Shown here piece after piece: positions 13,691 to 24,526 of a stretch of 64,000 bases of DNA; within the stretch, counting starts at the first letter, position 1; each line of letters opens with the position of its first letter. The stretch lies in assembly GCF_937616625.2 (NCBI RefSeq), contig NC_065570.1:5714001-5778000 (forward strand), in the 5' to 3' direction. Position numbers and translations under genes: made by a program. The notes under the pieces were generated by a model. The model was not told the origin of the DNA and did not search any database. It was given only the letters and a program-made list of their open reading frames with translations. Origin of the DNA: Mercurialis annua. Its lineage: Eukaryota > Streptophyta > Magnoliopsida > Malpighiales > Euphorbiaceae.

Positions 13691-16069
13691 TGAAAATGAC
13701 ATTGAATTATCCAAAATAAGACCAAATTATTGCATCTTTCTCATATATTGAACACTAAATTATTCCTGTTAGGTTTAAGTATTGGCCTATCAATAAAATA
13801 TTTGTTGTTTTTAACTATTAAAGTCATTTGCATAGCACGAGACTAAGAGTGATAATTTGTAACTGAAAGTACTTACGAAACTAAAAAATTGAAGTATTCT
13901 CACTAGTATGCACATAATGAGGACTCGATTTATTCTCCTCTTGCCTCCAAACATTATTTCCTCCATTAATAGCCATTTTTTTTATCAATTTGATCAATGA
14001 AAACTTATCAAAACTATAACTATCAATCTATTTCTTATAAGCAAATGATTAAGAATATAATTTGTTTTTTAAAATTGATATGCAAAACAAGTAACAGCAG
14101 TTGTTTAGTAGCCGAGAAAGTGAAAAAAATGAGAGAATAAAACAGCGGTTATTTTAAGAAAATAAAAAAGAAAGAGAGAAAAAGAATAGTTATAAATTAT
14201 TCTGATATCGCGTTAATAAAACTAATATCAAATTTTTTGCTAAATGAAAAATTAAGTGTCACAATTCTTTTATAATGTATTTAGTCTAAAAAAGCCAGAA
14301 AAACATGTGCATAACAAAATTGCTACTTAGCAATTTTGTTATTAATACAAAGACAAAGAAAATTAACTAAGGGCTTTAATCAACTTGAGATTAGCAACTT
14401 CTTCTAGAAACTTGAACTATAAATAAAGACCAACAACAACAACTTAGCAATAAAGAGCAGAACATAAATATATGCAATATTCTTTATCTGTTTTCTTTTA
14501 TTTGTCAATTTTTAACAAAACACATATCTTAAAAAAGTCATTAAAAGATTACTAACAATATATACTTAAAGATAAAATATTCTTAAAAATATCAATTTGA
14601 ATATATTTTTTTGAAAAATATCACTTCAAATATATTTTTTGAAAAATATTTTTTGTACTTTTTTTCTCAATATTTTTTTTAAAAAAATCTCAAAAATACG
14701 ATTTTGGTCAACTAAAGGTATACTAAAAGGTTACTAATGGTATACTAAAACATAATTTATATTTTAACTGCATAATCTTTTGATATACTAAAAATAAATT
14801 AACTATAACTTTATCAACAGTTTACTAAAAGTGTACTAAAAATAAGTTTATTATTTTTTTTAAAAAGTAAAATTTGTTTAAAATACACGATTCAAGTTTA
14901 CTAACGATTTATTAAAGATATATTCAAAATAAAATTTATTACAAATTTACCAACGGTTAACCTAATGTTTGCTAACAGTGTACTAAAAAATATATATTGC
15001 TGTATCATTAGTAAACCATTGGTTAACAAGCAACAAAACCATTACAAAATATACAAACTTGCTTGATGGAGTGATTGAGTGAGTTTACAATTTGTTTAAA
15101 ATACACAATTCAGTTTCACCAACGGTTTACTAACGATATATTAACGATATATTGAAAATAAATTTTATTACAAATTTACCAGCGGTTAACCCAACATTTA
15201 CTTGCAGTGTACACAAAATAAAATTATTAGTTTACCATTAGTAAACCATTGGTTAACCAAATAACAAAACCATAAATACACACAAAAAAAACTCCTCATA
15301 TGAAAAAGCTCAAGGCATGAAGACGTTTGGCAATGTTTTCCACAAACTCTTTTTCTTTTTTATCTTGATTCAGTAAAATGAGACTTCAAATTTCACTCGC
15401 TCTTTTGTTGCAGTTCCATACTTTGTTATGGCAAGCCAATGAGCCATATAATTACGCATTATAACAAGATCACCATTTAAAATATGCTCACTTAGCCACG
15501 ACTATATGACCTTTTGGTCAATAATTCATTATAGTGTAGACTCACAATTTAAAGCTAAATCAGGATATGTAATAAAGACACCTTGAGCAAAATTTAACAG
15601 ATGTGGTTCGTCGTTCAAATGCAATCCCATCCGCTTTTTTGATTCCCATTCGGATCCCTTTCAATTCTCAAGATTTCAACCACAACCCTAACAAGAAACT
15701 GATTTATCCAATGGATGATGATGATGGTTTTGACGAGCGACAAATTGTTTGGACGAGCGACGACTAGAAAAAGATGAAGATAACTCACGGCGGAGAAGAA
15801 AGACCCGGCAGAAGCAGATGATCGACGCTGGAAAAGAAAGACTCGATGGATGTAGATGGAAATGAGAATAATAAGATTTAAATGATGAAGAAATTAGGTT
15901 TGGCTGAAAAAATTCGTATTTATCAAAAATAAAAAATATAGAAATCAAAAAGAAAAAGATGACATCGTAATTTTCTAAACTGGAAACAACGGTCGTACTT
16001 GTGAGAATATTTTGGGTTAAGCCTGTGTTTTATATAAAAAAAGTCCAAAAATAATCTTACATTTATATA
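13691..16069. other. AT-rich spacer without recognised gene
   Basis: No coding region is convincing on either strand. A minus-strand open frame at 15688-15948 is rich in serine and histidine and matches nothing I know. The one structured part is the tandem duplication annotated separately near 14875-15290. Confidence 0.4.
14875..15290 (+). repeat. Diverged tandem duplication, unit about 216 bp
   Basis: Two consecutive units start with tttaaaatacac near 14877 and 15093 and share tttactaacgat, aaattttattacaaatttacc, the ggttaac segment, and the closing string tagtaaaccattggttaac. The copies differ by many substitutions and small indels, so the duplication is not recent. The unit is rich in motifs of the form tttactaa and ggttaac, which also recur upstream from about 14700. 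No function is apparent. Confidence 0.6.
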
Positions 16070-16326
16070 CTCCCTCCGTCCCATTTAGGAAGTCCCATTG
16101 TCATTTTTTTATGTCCCACTTAAAAAATCCCATTGTACTTTTTTAGCTTAGATTTCCTTTTTACCTCTTATTTTATTTGAATAATTAAACACTTTTATAA
16201 GATAATTAATGATATTTACAATTGCAAAGCATAATTAATAAGGGCAAAATAAGAAAAAACATATATTTTTTGTTCTTAATATGTGTGAAAAATAATAAGG
16301 GGACTTTATAAATGGGACGGAAGGAG
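16070..16326. mobile_element. Stowaway-like MITE (Tc1/mariner)
   Basis: The left terminus ctccctccgtcccattta is answered by the complement of the right terminus, taaatgggacggaaggag, and TA dinucleotides flank both ends (16068-16069 and 16327-16328). The length of 257 bp is typical for Stowaway. No coding capacity. Confidence 0.85.
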
Positions 16327-16892
16327 TATTAAAAGTCTACATGTTAATAAATGCCATCTCCACTCCACTAACTAAAGAAAAGGGCAACGATAAAAAATAG
16401 TAATTAAATTTGTCATTGAAACTTGCAATAGACAAATATTTTAAAATAAAAAAAACTTCTAAAAAAGACAACAAAAAAATAACAGAGAGAGTATAAAAGA
16501 ATATTTATTATAAAATAAAAAGCATCTAAAAAGTAAGGAATAAAATTTTAATTGTAATTCAATATACTGTCTAAACTGTGTCTCTTTATTTATTTTTTTA
16601 CAAAAAAATTAAAAATCAGTTAAATTGATCATTTCAATCCAATGAAATTTCTAAATGATGATTCTTTATTATTAATTTAAATTTTACGATGACGAGTTTC
16701 AATCAAATAAACTGATCGGTCAAATATAAATTTATTATTTTCATTAACATAAAAATTGAACAAAATCTTTTTTTAATTGAAAACGTGACTTTGAATATGA
16801 AATCCTGATTAAAACATTTTAAAGTAGACAAAGTCCGTTTTAGGTAGTATGCCATCATTCAAGTTAATTATATAAAAAAACATTCTAATTCA

Positions 16893-17788
16893 ACACCCAT
16901 GGCCCCTCACCTTTAGGGGTACGGGCGCTAAAACCCCTGATATCTAAAAACGGGCGCTAAACCCCCTGATTTTTGTGGCGGCGCTCACAAAACCCCCTAA
17001 GCTCCAAATTTCACCAAAATACCCCTGACGCCGTCTTTTCTGGTCAACTGACATTTTTTATTAAAAAAAAAATTGACGGCACCACGTCAGCAAAATACCT
17101 TAAAACTTTAAAACACCCAAAATACCCCTAATTTATTTTAGAAAAAGACAAAAAAAAACCAAATCTAACCTAAACCTCTACCCTAACCCAACAGCCGACC
17201 GAACCACTACCCATCAACAACCCAACCACCGCCGGAAAATTTTCCGGTCATCTTTTCCGATTTGAAGATGACCGGAAAATTTCCGGTCATCAAAAAAATC
17301 TGTTCCTCAGAGGAACAGATATTGAGGAACAGATCGGATCTGTTCCTCAGAGGAATCGGTCGTCGGATTTTTGATGACCAGAAAATTTTCCGGTCATCTT
17401 CGAATAGGAGAAGATGACCGGAAATTTTTCCGGCAGTGGTCGGGTAGGGGTAATGGTCGGATTAGTTGTTGGGTTAATTCATTGGATTAGATTGAGTTGA
17501 TTTTTTTTTTGTCTTTTTCTAAATTAAATTAGGGGTATTTTGGGTGTTTGAAATTTTTAAGGTACTTTGCTGACGTGGCAGATGATATGACAGTGTCAGA
17601 ATTTTATTTAAAGATTGTCAGTTGACCAGAAAAGACGGCGCTAAAGGTATTTTGGTCATTTTTTTGGATTTTTGGGGCTTAGGGGGGTTTTGTGAGCGCC
17701 GTCACAAAAATCAGGGAGTTTAGCGCCCGTTTTTAGACATTAGGGGGTTTAGCGCCGGTACCCCTAAAGTTCAGGGGCCATGGGTGAT
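16893..17788. mobile_element. Foldback element with GC-rich palindromic core
   Basis: Nearly the whole 0.9-kb element is an inverted repeat. The outer arms, about 165 bp each, pair the left segment starting acccatggcccc with the right segment ending ggggccatgggt and include gggcgctaaa and gacggc blocks and a shared cttttctggtcaactgaca. The core at about 17225-17440 carries several nested palindromes built on ccggaaaattttccgg and on ctgttcctcagaggaacag. No open frame is present. The long arms suggest a Mutator-type MITE or a true foldback transposon; I could not define a clear target duplication. The ccgg palindrome resembles the hairpin of the poly(A) retroposons at 141-818 and 43246-44021. 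Confidence 0.65.
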
Positions 17789-19443
17789 TATTAGCCAATT
17801 CAAGACATATGATATTTCATATTCAAAAATATTCTAAAAAGAGATCTCATTTTAAATACAGTATTTTTTACGACATGAAAGTTAATTTTAAAAATATTAC
17901 AATATTAAAATATTTCTAAACTTTTTTTTTTCATTTTCTTGCTCTAATTTTTTGCTGGAAGTGAAAGTGCAGGGACTTAATGATGGCGTATTTTAGTGCA
18001 GGGACTTTATGTGCAAAAGAAGCAAAATGCAGGAATACGCAGATATAATAAGCCTATATTTTATCGTAAAATGCAAATCATTCTTGTCAACGATTTGATA
18101 GGGTGGCTAATACACTCATAATTTATAACCCAAGAAAGTGGGAAACTAGGATCTAGACGTTTCAACAAGTCTCATTTTTTGCTTTACTTTTTTAGCTATA
18201 TAAAACGGTAAACAAAAGAATTGGTAAGTGAATATAATTTTTATTTTGTTTACAGAGTTGAATTCATATACAAAACAAAAGGAATTCTGAAAATTCTTGC
18301 ACGCAATCTTAGTCCATATCACTTTCCATGCTTCCAGGGGCAGCCAAGTATCACATTTATCATCCAATTTCTAAGCAAAAATTATCACATTGATTTTATT
18401 TTTCTTCATAAAAATATAATTGTTGTCGTTGTTAAATTTACCATAATGTCATTACAGGACTCCAAGCAATTCAATTTTAGTTCCGAAAGACTTCCGATTC
18501 AAATTGGAGAAAATTATTAGCATTAATCAAATACAATTAGAATGTTCTTTTTATTATTTTTTATTAATAACAGGCGTCTCTTTACAAACTACTTATTGGA
18601 TGTAAAATCAAAATAGATAAAGATATACTTAGGAAAGAAACACATACATATATATATATATATAGAATGAATGAATAAGGGAAGTGAATATACTAATATG
18701 AGACTAAAAAAATGTACCAATATTAGTTCAGGCATAAGAATGTAAGTGAATCGCATCCAATCAAAACATTATCAAACTCGACTCAACTTTAAAATTTGCC
18801 TTGAATTTGAGCGTGCTATATATATTATAGGTTGAGGTCGAACTCGACATAAAAATAAGATATTAGGACTCAACTCGATCAGTCAAAAAAAATATTGAGA
18901 CAAAACTATATTATAAATAAAATACTAATTAACAAATTTAGCAAATCATTTTGAGTCAAATATTTAGATATTCGAATCCGACTCCAAAATTAATTTGAAT
19001 ATTTACATCAAATTCATCTCGATCAATTTTTTTGAAAATTCAACTTGAACTCGAGTAATTTATAAATTATCACAACTAAATTACATTTGAAGCATGGTGT
19101 CTGTCTATACAATATTCTATTGACTTATTATTAGTTAGTTTTTCAAAACACAGCAGCTAGAAATACCTTAGAATTAAGACGAGTAAATTAAAGTAGGTAA
19201 TAGAATAAGAAATGAACTTCCCAACCGCGTACTGCTCTTTTTAACTGCCTCTAAAGTCTTGTTGTCTATACAAAATCAGCCCACACTACATGACACTATC
19301 TTTTCAAGTAATATGACTCCACTCAGTCATCCTTAATTTCTTATTTGGAAATTTTCAATGTAACACCAGACAATAATATTACTTTATGTACTAACAAATA
19401 TACATATTGTTATCTCAAAGGCGTATGTGAGTTGATGTTCTTA
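17789..19443. other. AT-rich spacer
   Basis: No supported gene. A short (TA)n run lies near 18650-18662. Around 18770-19060 there are repeated aactcgactc-type strings seen in many decayed plant repeats. The open frames at 18146-18520 on both strands overlap each other and have no recognisable motif. Confidence 0.35.
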
Positions 19444-20175
19444 GACCATCTCCGACCCAGACTCATTTTTGAATATGGGTTTTGTTTTTCAACTTCAACC
19501 CATACCCATTTTCCATCCCATTTCTTTGTTTATTAATAGTAACAACTCATTTCTTGTTATGCATTATTCACACAAATTCATGTTTTGATTAATTGAATAT
19601 TTACTTTTTAATTAAAATTTATATAGCTAATTTTATAAATGTTCATTTTCGTCCAATTTCTCATTAAAATACTAATTGAATTTTTAATAATTTAATTCAA
19701 ATTATTTTTATTGGTAAAAATAAAACAAATAAATTAAATACATAAAATTTAAACAACATATTTTTTATTTAAACATAAAAAAACATAAAAATTATATTAC
19801 ATTAATATTTGATTGTAATGTGTTATTTTATTATTAATATTTAAATGTAATGTGTTATTTTAATTTTATTGTTTCAATTTTAATTATGATTTGTTTATTT
19901 TTTATAATTGAACATTAAATAATATTTATAAAAAATTAATATTTAATTTAATATTATTAAATAAATTAACAAATGAGGATATATGTGTTTAAAATATAAA
20001 TATAGATGTGAAATGGTAAATGATTAAATGTAGTAATATTGAATATAAAAGAGAATATATAGAGAATATTCTTTTAGTGTGAAAAATGGGATAATAGGTT
20101 GGAGTAAAAACACTGTAGAAAACCCAAAAGTGTGTAAATTGAATTTCAAAAATTAATTTTGGGTTGGAGATGCCC
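19444..20175. mobile_element. Tourist-like MITE (PIF/Harbinger)
   Basis: The left end gaccatctccgaccca is answered by the complement of the right end, gggcatctccaaccca. A TTA target duplication flanks both sides (19441-19443 and 20176-20178). The interior is AT-rich with no open frame. The length of 732 bp is at the large end for the class. Confidence 0.75.
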
Positions 20176-20750
20176 TTATAGCTTAAGTAAAATTGAGGTT
20201 CAAATTTTACTTACGTATTCAGTCGTTTGAATTTGAAATTAAAAATATAAACATAAAGAAAAATATCTTTGTTTTTGGATGCTAAAAAAGTATCTTACCC
20301 ACTCTAATCCACTTGTGTACGTGCAATTTTTTATCCATCAAATACAGATAATTGGTGGTTCGGGATGAAATGTCATTCTCATTTTATCTTCTGCAAGATA
20401 TCTATCCGACTCGAGTGGACGTTAGTTTGAATGTATTAGTTTAAAAGTGTTGTGTAAAAAAATGCATAATGCTCACGACTTTAATTTCTAAAGTTTTTGA
20501 GCAGCTTGAATTAACTTTTTAGTACATATTGACGGTGAAATAAAAAGATAGTGAAGAGTCAATAGGAATTGCATTTCATTTTCTTAGAAGAATTTTATAA
20601 TTTTTCAATACGTTGTATATATACATACTAGAAGAGTAATTTAATTATTGATTTTGAATTTGTAGGTTCTTTGATTTTTAATGTTTTAATTTAATATCAA
20701 AAATTAAAAAATATAAAAACTTAACCATTTTGATTACTCAATAAAGAGTA

Positions 20751-21061
20751 GAGGTATTGGCAAAACAAATGTTAACGTTTCATTTTCTTCTTTTTTGCGA
20801 TTTAAGTCTAACGTTTAAAATTTTACGAAATAAATGCTAAAACCTAAGCCATTTTTCAGCCATTATTTGCTCATGTGGCAGTCATATTATTGATATATTA
20901 AATCACAACGTTTTAAAATTTTACAAGTAAAGTCCTAACGTTTCGCATTGGGCTACAATTTATAAAATTTGAAAAGGTTAGAATTTGTTTCTTAAAGTTC
21001 TAAACGTTAGGCTTAAATCGTTAAAAAGGTGAAGTCTTGGGATTTGTTTTGCCAATACCCA
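20751..21061. mobile_element. MITE with 8-bp target duplication
   Basis: The inverted ends gaggtattggcaaaacaaat and the complement of atttgttttgccaataccca bound a 311-bp unit, and aaagagta is present on both sides (20743-20750 and 21062-21069). Inner parts (taacgttt and aaacgtta blocks) also pair. The duplication length fits hAT or Mutator-type elements. Confidence 0.7.
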
Positions 21062-21673
21062 AAAGAGTAATTGTAATAATTTAGTTAAGACGTTGAATTT
21101 GAATGTTAAAAATGAAGGGGTGTTGTATTAAAAACAATTACCGTATATTTATATTGGTGTATTTTACCAAAAACAATTATTGTACTATTCATAGAATTAT
21201 GCTCTTTCATATGATAGTTAAATGGATTAGGATCCCTTCAAATTAATTGAATATAACCTATTATATTCGATGAATCTACATATTCTATATAAGATAATTG
21301 TGTAAATTAACTTAATATAATTTAAATTTTGTTAATATGAACAATTTATTTTATAAAAAATAAGTATAAATTAACTATCATTATAAATTATATTCAATCA
21401 ATAAGAAAGAATTTCGACCCTAATTTAATTAACAATTAGCAATTAACACTCTGAATTTAGGTCGACAATATTATTTTCTTTTTAATTTCGACGAATTATT
21501 ACATCTTTCTAAATGTTTTTTTAACTTTCATTTTTTTTATAAATAGTTTAAATTAATATATAAAATTCTGTATGGGAATAATAATTTTTTAAACTTTTTT
21601 TTTAAATACAATCTTGGCCTAATTTTATTTATGATAGTACATTATAGTCAAGCCGACCTAATTAGTTGGGCAG
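21062..21673. other. AT-rich region upstream of the first LEA_2 gene
   Basis: No gene seen. The segment leads into the promoter of the LEA_2 gene at 21824 and contains mostly A and T runs. Confidence 0.35.
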
Positions 21674-21680
21674 TATAAAT
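21674..21680 (+). promoter_or_regulatory. TATA box of LEA_2 gene 1
   Basis: The string tataaat lies 150 bp upstream of the start codon at 21824, followed by a CT-rich stretch (gtctcctctcctc) typical of plant transcription starts. Position and composition make it the best candidate core promoter. Confidence 0.5.
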
Positions 21681-21823
21681 TAATAGCCATGTAGTCTCCT
21701 CTCCTCAAAACCAAACCAAACCAAAACTCATATCCCACCACCCACTGACCTGAAAATCAACCTATCTAGCAAACATTTCAAAAAAAAAATTCCCAAAAAC
21801 ACAAATATTTTCAACTCAAGAAC

Positions 21824-22480
21824 ATGGAAATGGAGAAGAAAACAGAAGAAACAGCTCTACATTCATCCTCACCGGACCCAGAAACTCAACCCCCAGCAAA
21901 ACCCAAAAACAAACACAGACGCCGCAACATTTGTCTCGCTTCAACCGCCGCAACCATCGTCCTAATCGTCGTGATCATCGTAATTTTAGCATTCACAGTC
22001 TTCAAAGCTAAACAACCCATCACCCAAATCGACTCCATGTCCTTACAGAACCTCGACGTCGCCTTAGATGTTGCAAGACTCGGAGTTGATTTGAATATGA
22101 CGTTGGACGTTGATCTAACGGTCAAGAATCCAAACAAAGTGAGCATGAAGTACAAGAACGGGTTGGCTTTGTTGAATTATAGGGGCGAACTCGTCGGCGA
22201 AGTTCCTATTCCTGCTGGGAAAATGGGCTCTGACGAGACCCGGCCCATGAATGTGACGGTGACGGTGATGGCGGATCGGTTGTTGTCTAACTCGCAGCTT
22301 TTTACGGATGTTATGTCGGGGAAGTTGACGATGAGTGCTTTGATTAAACTTTCGGGTAAAGCTGCGATTTTGAATTTTATTAAGATTAGTGTGGATACGA
22401 CGACCACTTGTGATATTACTGTGTTTGTCGCTAATGCCACTGTTGCTGATCAGAAGTGCAAAACTAAGGCTAAAATTTAG
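21824..22480 (+). CDS. LEA_2 family (NDR1/HIN1-like) membrane protein, copy 1
   Basis: An intronless gene for 218 residues. The N-terminal 35 residues are hydrophilic, with a basic stretch (KNKHRRR) just before a single strongly hydrophobic segment at about 36-60. The remaining 160 residues form the LEA_2 beta-sandwich domain. They include the typical NPN motif at about 102-104, the following YKNG segment and the LNYRGELVGEVPIPAG block. This topology suggests a type II membrane anchor with the C-terminal domain outside the cytosol. Families of this type include NDR1/HIN1-like defence proteins and dehydration-linked LEA14 relatives; which role applies cannot be read from the sequence. The start is the first ATG after a good TATA box. 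A related gene in the same orientation lies at 38980, and a young retrotransposon is inserted about 340 bp downstream of the stop. Confidence 0.9.
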   Translation: MEMEKKTEETALHSSSPDPETQPPAKPKNKHRRRNICLASTAATIVLIVVIIVILAFTVFKAKQPITQIDSMSLQNLDVALDVARLGVDLNMTLDVDLTVKNPNKVSMKYKNGLALLNYRGELVGEVPIPAGKMGSDETRPMNVTVTVMADRLLSNSQLFTDVMSGKLTMSALIKLSGKAAILNFIKISVDTTTTCDITVFVANATVADQKCKTKAKI

Positions 22481-22822
22481 AACAATTTAGTCCTTTTGGG
22501 TGTATTTTTTATTTATTTCTTGTTTTTGGTGTAATATTTTATACTGTTTAAATAGAAAAATACGGACACAATTTTTGATTTTGTTTTCATGGGTTTTGAC
22601 AAGTCTTGAATTTGAATTCACTTGTTTCACAATCAAAGTTTGTTCTTTTCTTGATAAAGCCGGTTCCATGAAATCTTTTAGCCAACAGAATTTGTCAAGA
22701 CATGATAATCGGAAGTATGGCTGTGCAAAATCCAAATCCAACTAAACAATTGAACCGATAAACTCAATTTGGTTCGACAATTTCTAAAAAAGCAATTTTT
22801 TTTTTGTTTTGAAAAGGGTGAA

Positions 22823-24386
22823 TGATAGGAGTAAAATTACTCATATATTACCGTTGTTTTACGAGTTATTTACGTGTGTTTAGTGATCATTTTTATGCAT
22901 ATTGGGTCTCATTTCTTTGTTGAGCGTTTCAGGTACTATCACGTAGATTTCACGGAGTTTAGGACCTGATCGGAGCAATACGGTGAAGTCTAAGCAAGAT
23001 CGGAGTTTGATAGGCGTTTCGAGTTAGTGTCGGAGCTGTTTCTGAGAGTTTGGCTGAGGGAAGATGGAAGGCACGATGGAACCAACGTGCCTCGCATCGT
23101 GCCCCCAGTCTTATGCATACTTTGTTGGAAGGCGAGATGGTAGGCACGATGGTGGCATCGTGCCTCGCATCGTGCCTATATTTGTTTATTGTATTGAAGG
23201 AGAGGCGAGATGGAAGGCACGATGGGGGCATCGTGCCTCGCATCGTGCCTTAGGAAAATGTGTGCTGAAATTGCAAGGCACGATGGAATCAACGCGCCTC
23301 GCAACGCGCCTTCCATCGTGCCTGTCTGCTGAGTTGTCCAAAATTACGTTTTGGTCCGATCTTTCATTCCGATTCTAAAATTATGAAAGGGCGACTTCGG
23401 GACTTCACCAAAATACGAGTCTAAAGCTGACAGCGGGTATATATAGTGGATTTTACAGCATAATTAGGGTTCGCTTAGTTCGTTTACCATTCTATTAGAC
23501 TAAAAACACTAGATTAGTTTTATTTTCAGTATTAGTTCATCGTTCTTCGATTTGATTACTCTTTGAGCTGGATTTTATTCTTCGATATTATATTGGGATT
23601 TTTATGCAAATAAGGTACGATAATTCAGAGAGATCTTTTTCATTGTTTATCTTATCAATTATGAATTCCATATATTATGTTGTTGGTTTATCTTTGATCA
23701 TGAGTAACTAAACCCATCGTGGGGATTATTAATGGGATTTATGCCTGTTTAAATAAATTGGATTTATGGGTTGTTGTTATTACTATGTTTTAATTATTGT
23801 TCTTAATGCTTGAATTTATTTAGCTAATTTATTCATTGTCATGTGTTCTGGTTTTAGCTTGAGAGAGTAAAACTGAAATAGACCAATATAATTAAGAACG
23901 TAGGAGTTAATTGCACGAGAGTGAATTGACAAATACGTGTTCTTAGGGTTTGCTTCACAAACATCAATCAATTAATTATTTAGGTTAATTATAACACGAG
24001 AGTGAGTAGTTGCCTATTGATTGTTTAATTGACTGTTTTTGCCTGCAATTGCTCGAGAGAGAATTTTAGGTGCTTACGATTAGCCTGAACCTTAGTAAAA
24101 CAACCAAATCCATATTCCAATCTGATTGAACAGCATAATGAAAGTAAATAATCCCTGCTTTACCTATTATTGTTTAACATCAATTTAATTTCAGCTTTAG
24201 TTTATTAATTTACACTAGTTTAATTTTGTCTTTAATTTACACAACAAAACAAAAATATCTTTTCAACTATCCAAATCGAGTCTCCTAGCTGGTTGTATTT
24301 AGAAGCTTTCTCTGTGGGTACGATATCCGGACTTCACAGTCTGTATTACAAGTTGGCATACGTACGCTTGCGTATTTTTACCAACA
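22823..24386 (+). repeat. 5' LTR
   Basis: 1564 bp, TG..CA termini. A tatatata box at about 23438-23445 is the probable promoter element. Upstream of it, four GC-rich palindromic modules occupy 23070-23323. Short open frames over these modules on both strands are by-products of the palindromes. The 3' LTR at 30771-32334 is collinear with an offset of 7948. Confidence 0.95.
23070..23323. repeat. Four palindromic ggcacgatgg modules in the LTR
   Basis: Modules at 23070-23104, 23143-23177, 23216-23250 and 23277-23323 share the plan ggcacgatgg, three to five bases, then catcgtgcc or aacgcgcc, then tcgcatcgtgcc or a variant. In the second and third modules the first two blocks pair as a 9-10 bp hairpin. 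They are separated by unrelated A/T-rich spacers. The same array lies in the 3' LTR at 31018-31271, and a C/G-richer version lies in the internal region at 27658-27857. No known family motif comes to mind; structural RNA or a methylation-prone CG cluster are possibilities. Confidence 0.8.
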
Positions 24387-24392
24387 AGTTTT

Positions 24393-24410
24393 TGGCGCCG
24401 TTGCCGGGGA
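24393..24410 (+). other. Primer binding site for tRNA-Asp
   Basis: tggcgccgttgccgggga is an 18-base match to the complement of the 3' end of plant tRNA-Asp(GTC), six bases after the 5' LTR. This primer choice is common in the Athila/Tat group of Ty3/gypsy elements and sets the reading direction as plus. Confidence 0.9.
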
Positions 24411-24526
24411 AAGCATATCTTTAACATCTAAGTTAGGATAGCTTGGCTTGTTTTAGTTTTTATTTTTCTTGTTTTACGCGTGGTATTTTGTTGTTTGTGT
24501 TGTTTCAGGTACCCTTCTCATAGTGT

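Noticed and set aside
15688..15948. 86-residue serine- and histidine-rich frame on the minus strand
   Set aside because: No motif, no start context and AT-rich surroundings; it is likely chance.
23070..23323. Regularly spaced short repeats, considered as a CRISPR-like array
   Set aside because: The repeats are palindromic, diverged, unevenly spaced and inside a plant LTR; CRISPR arrays do not occur in plant nuclear DNA.
22959..23378. Overlapping open frames on both strands over the LTR, with identical twins in the 3' LTR (30907-31326)
   Set aside because: They result from the GC-rich palindromic modules, exist in both LTRs and encode no recognisable domain.
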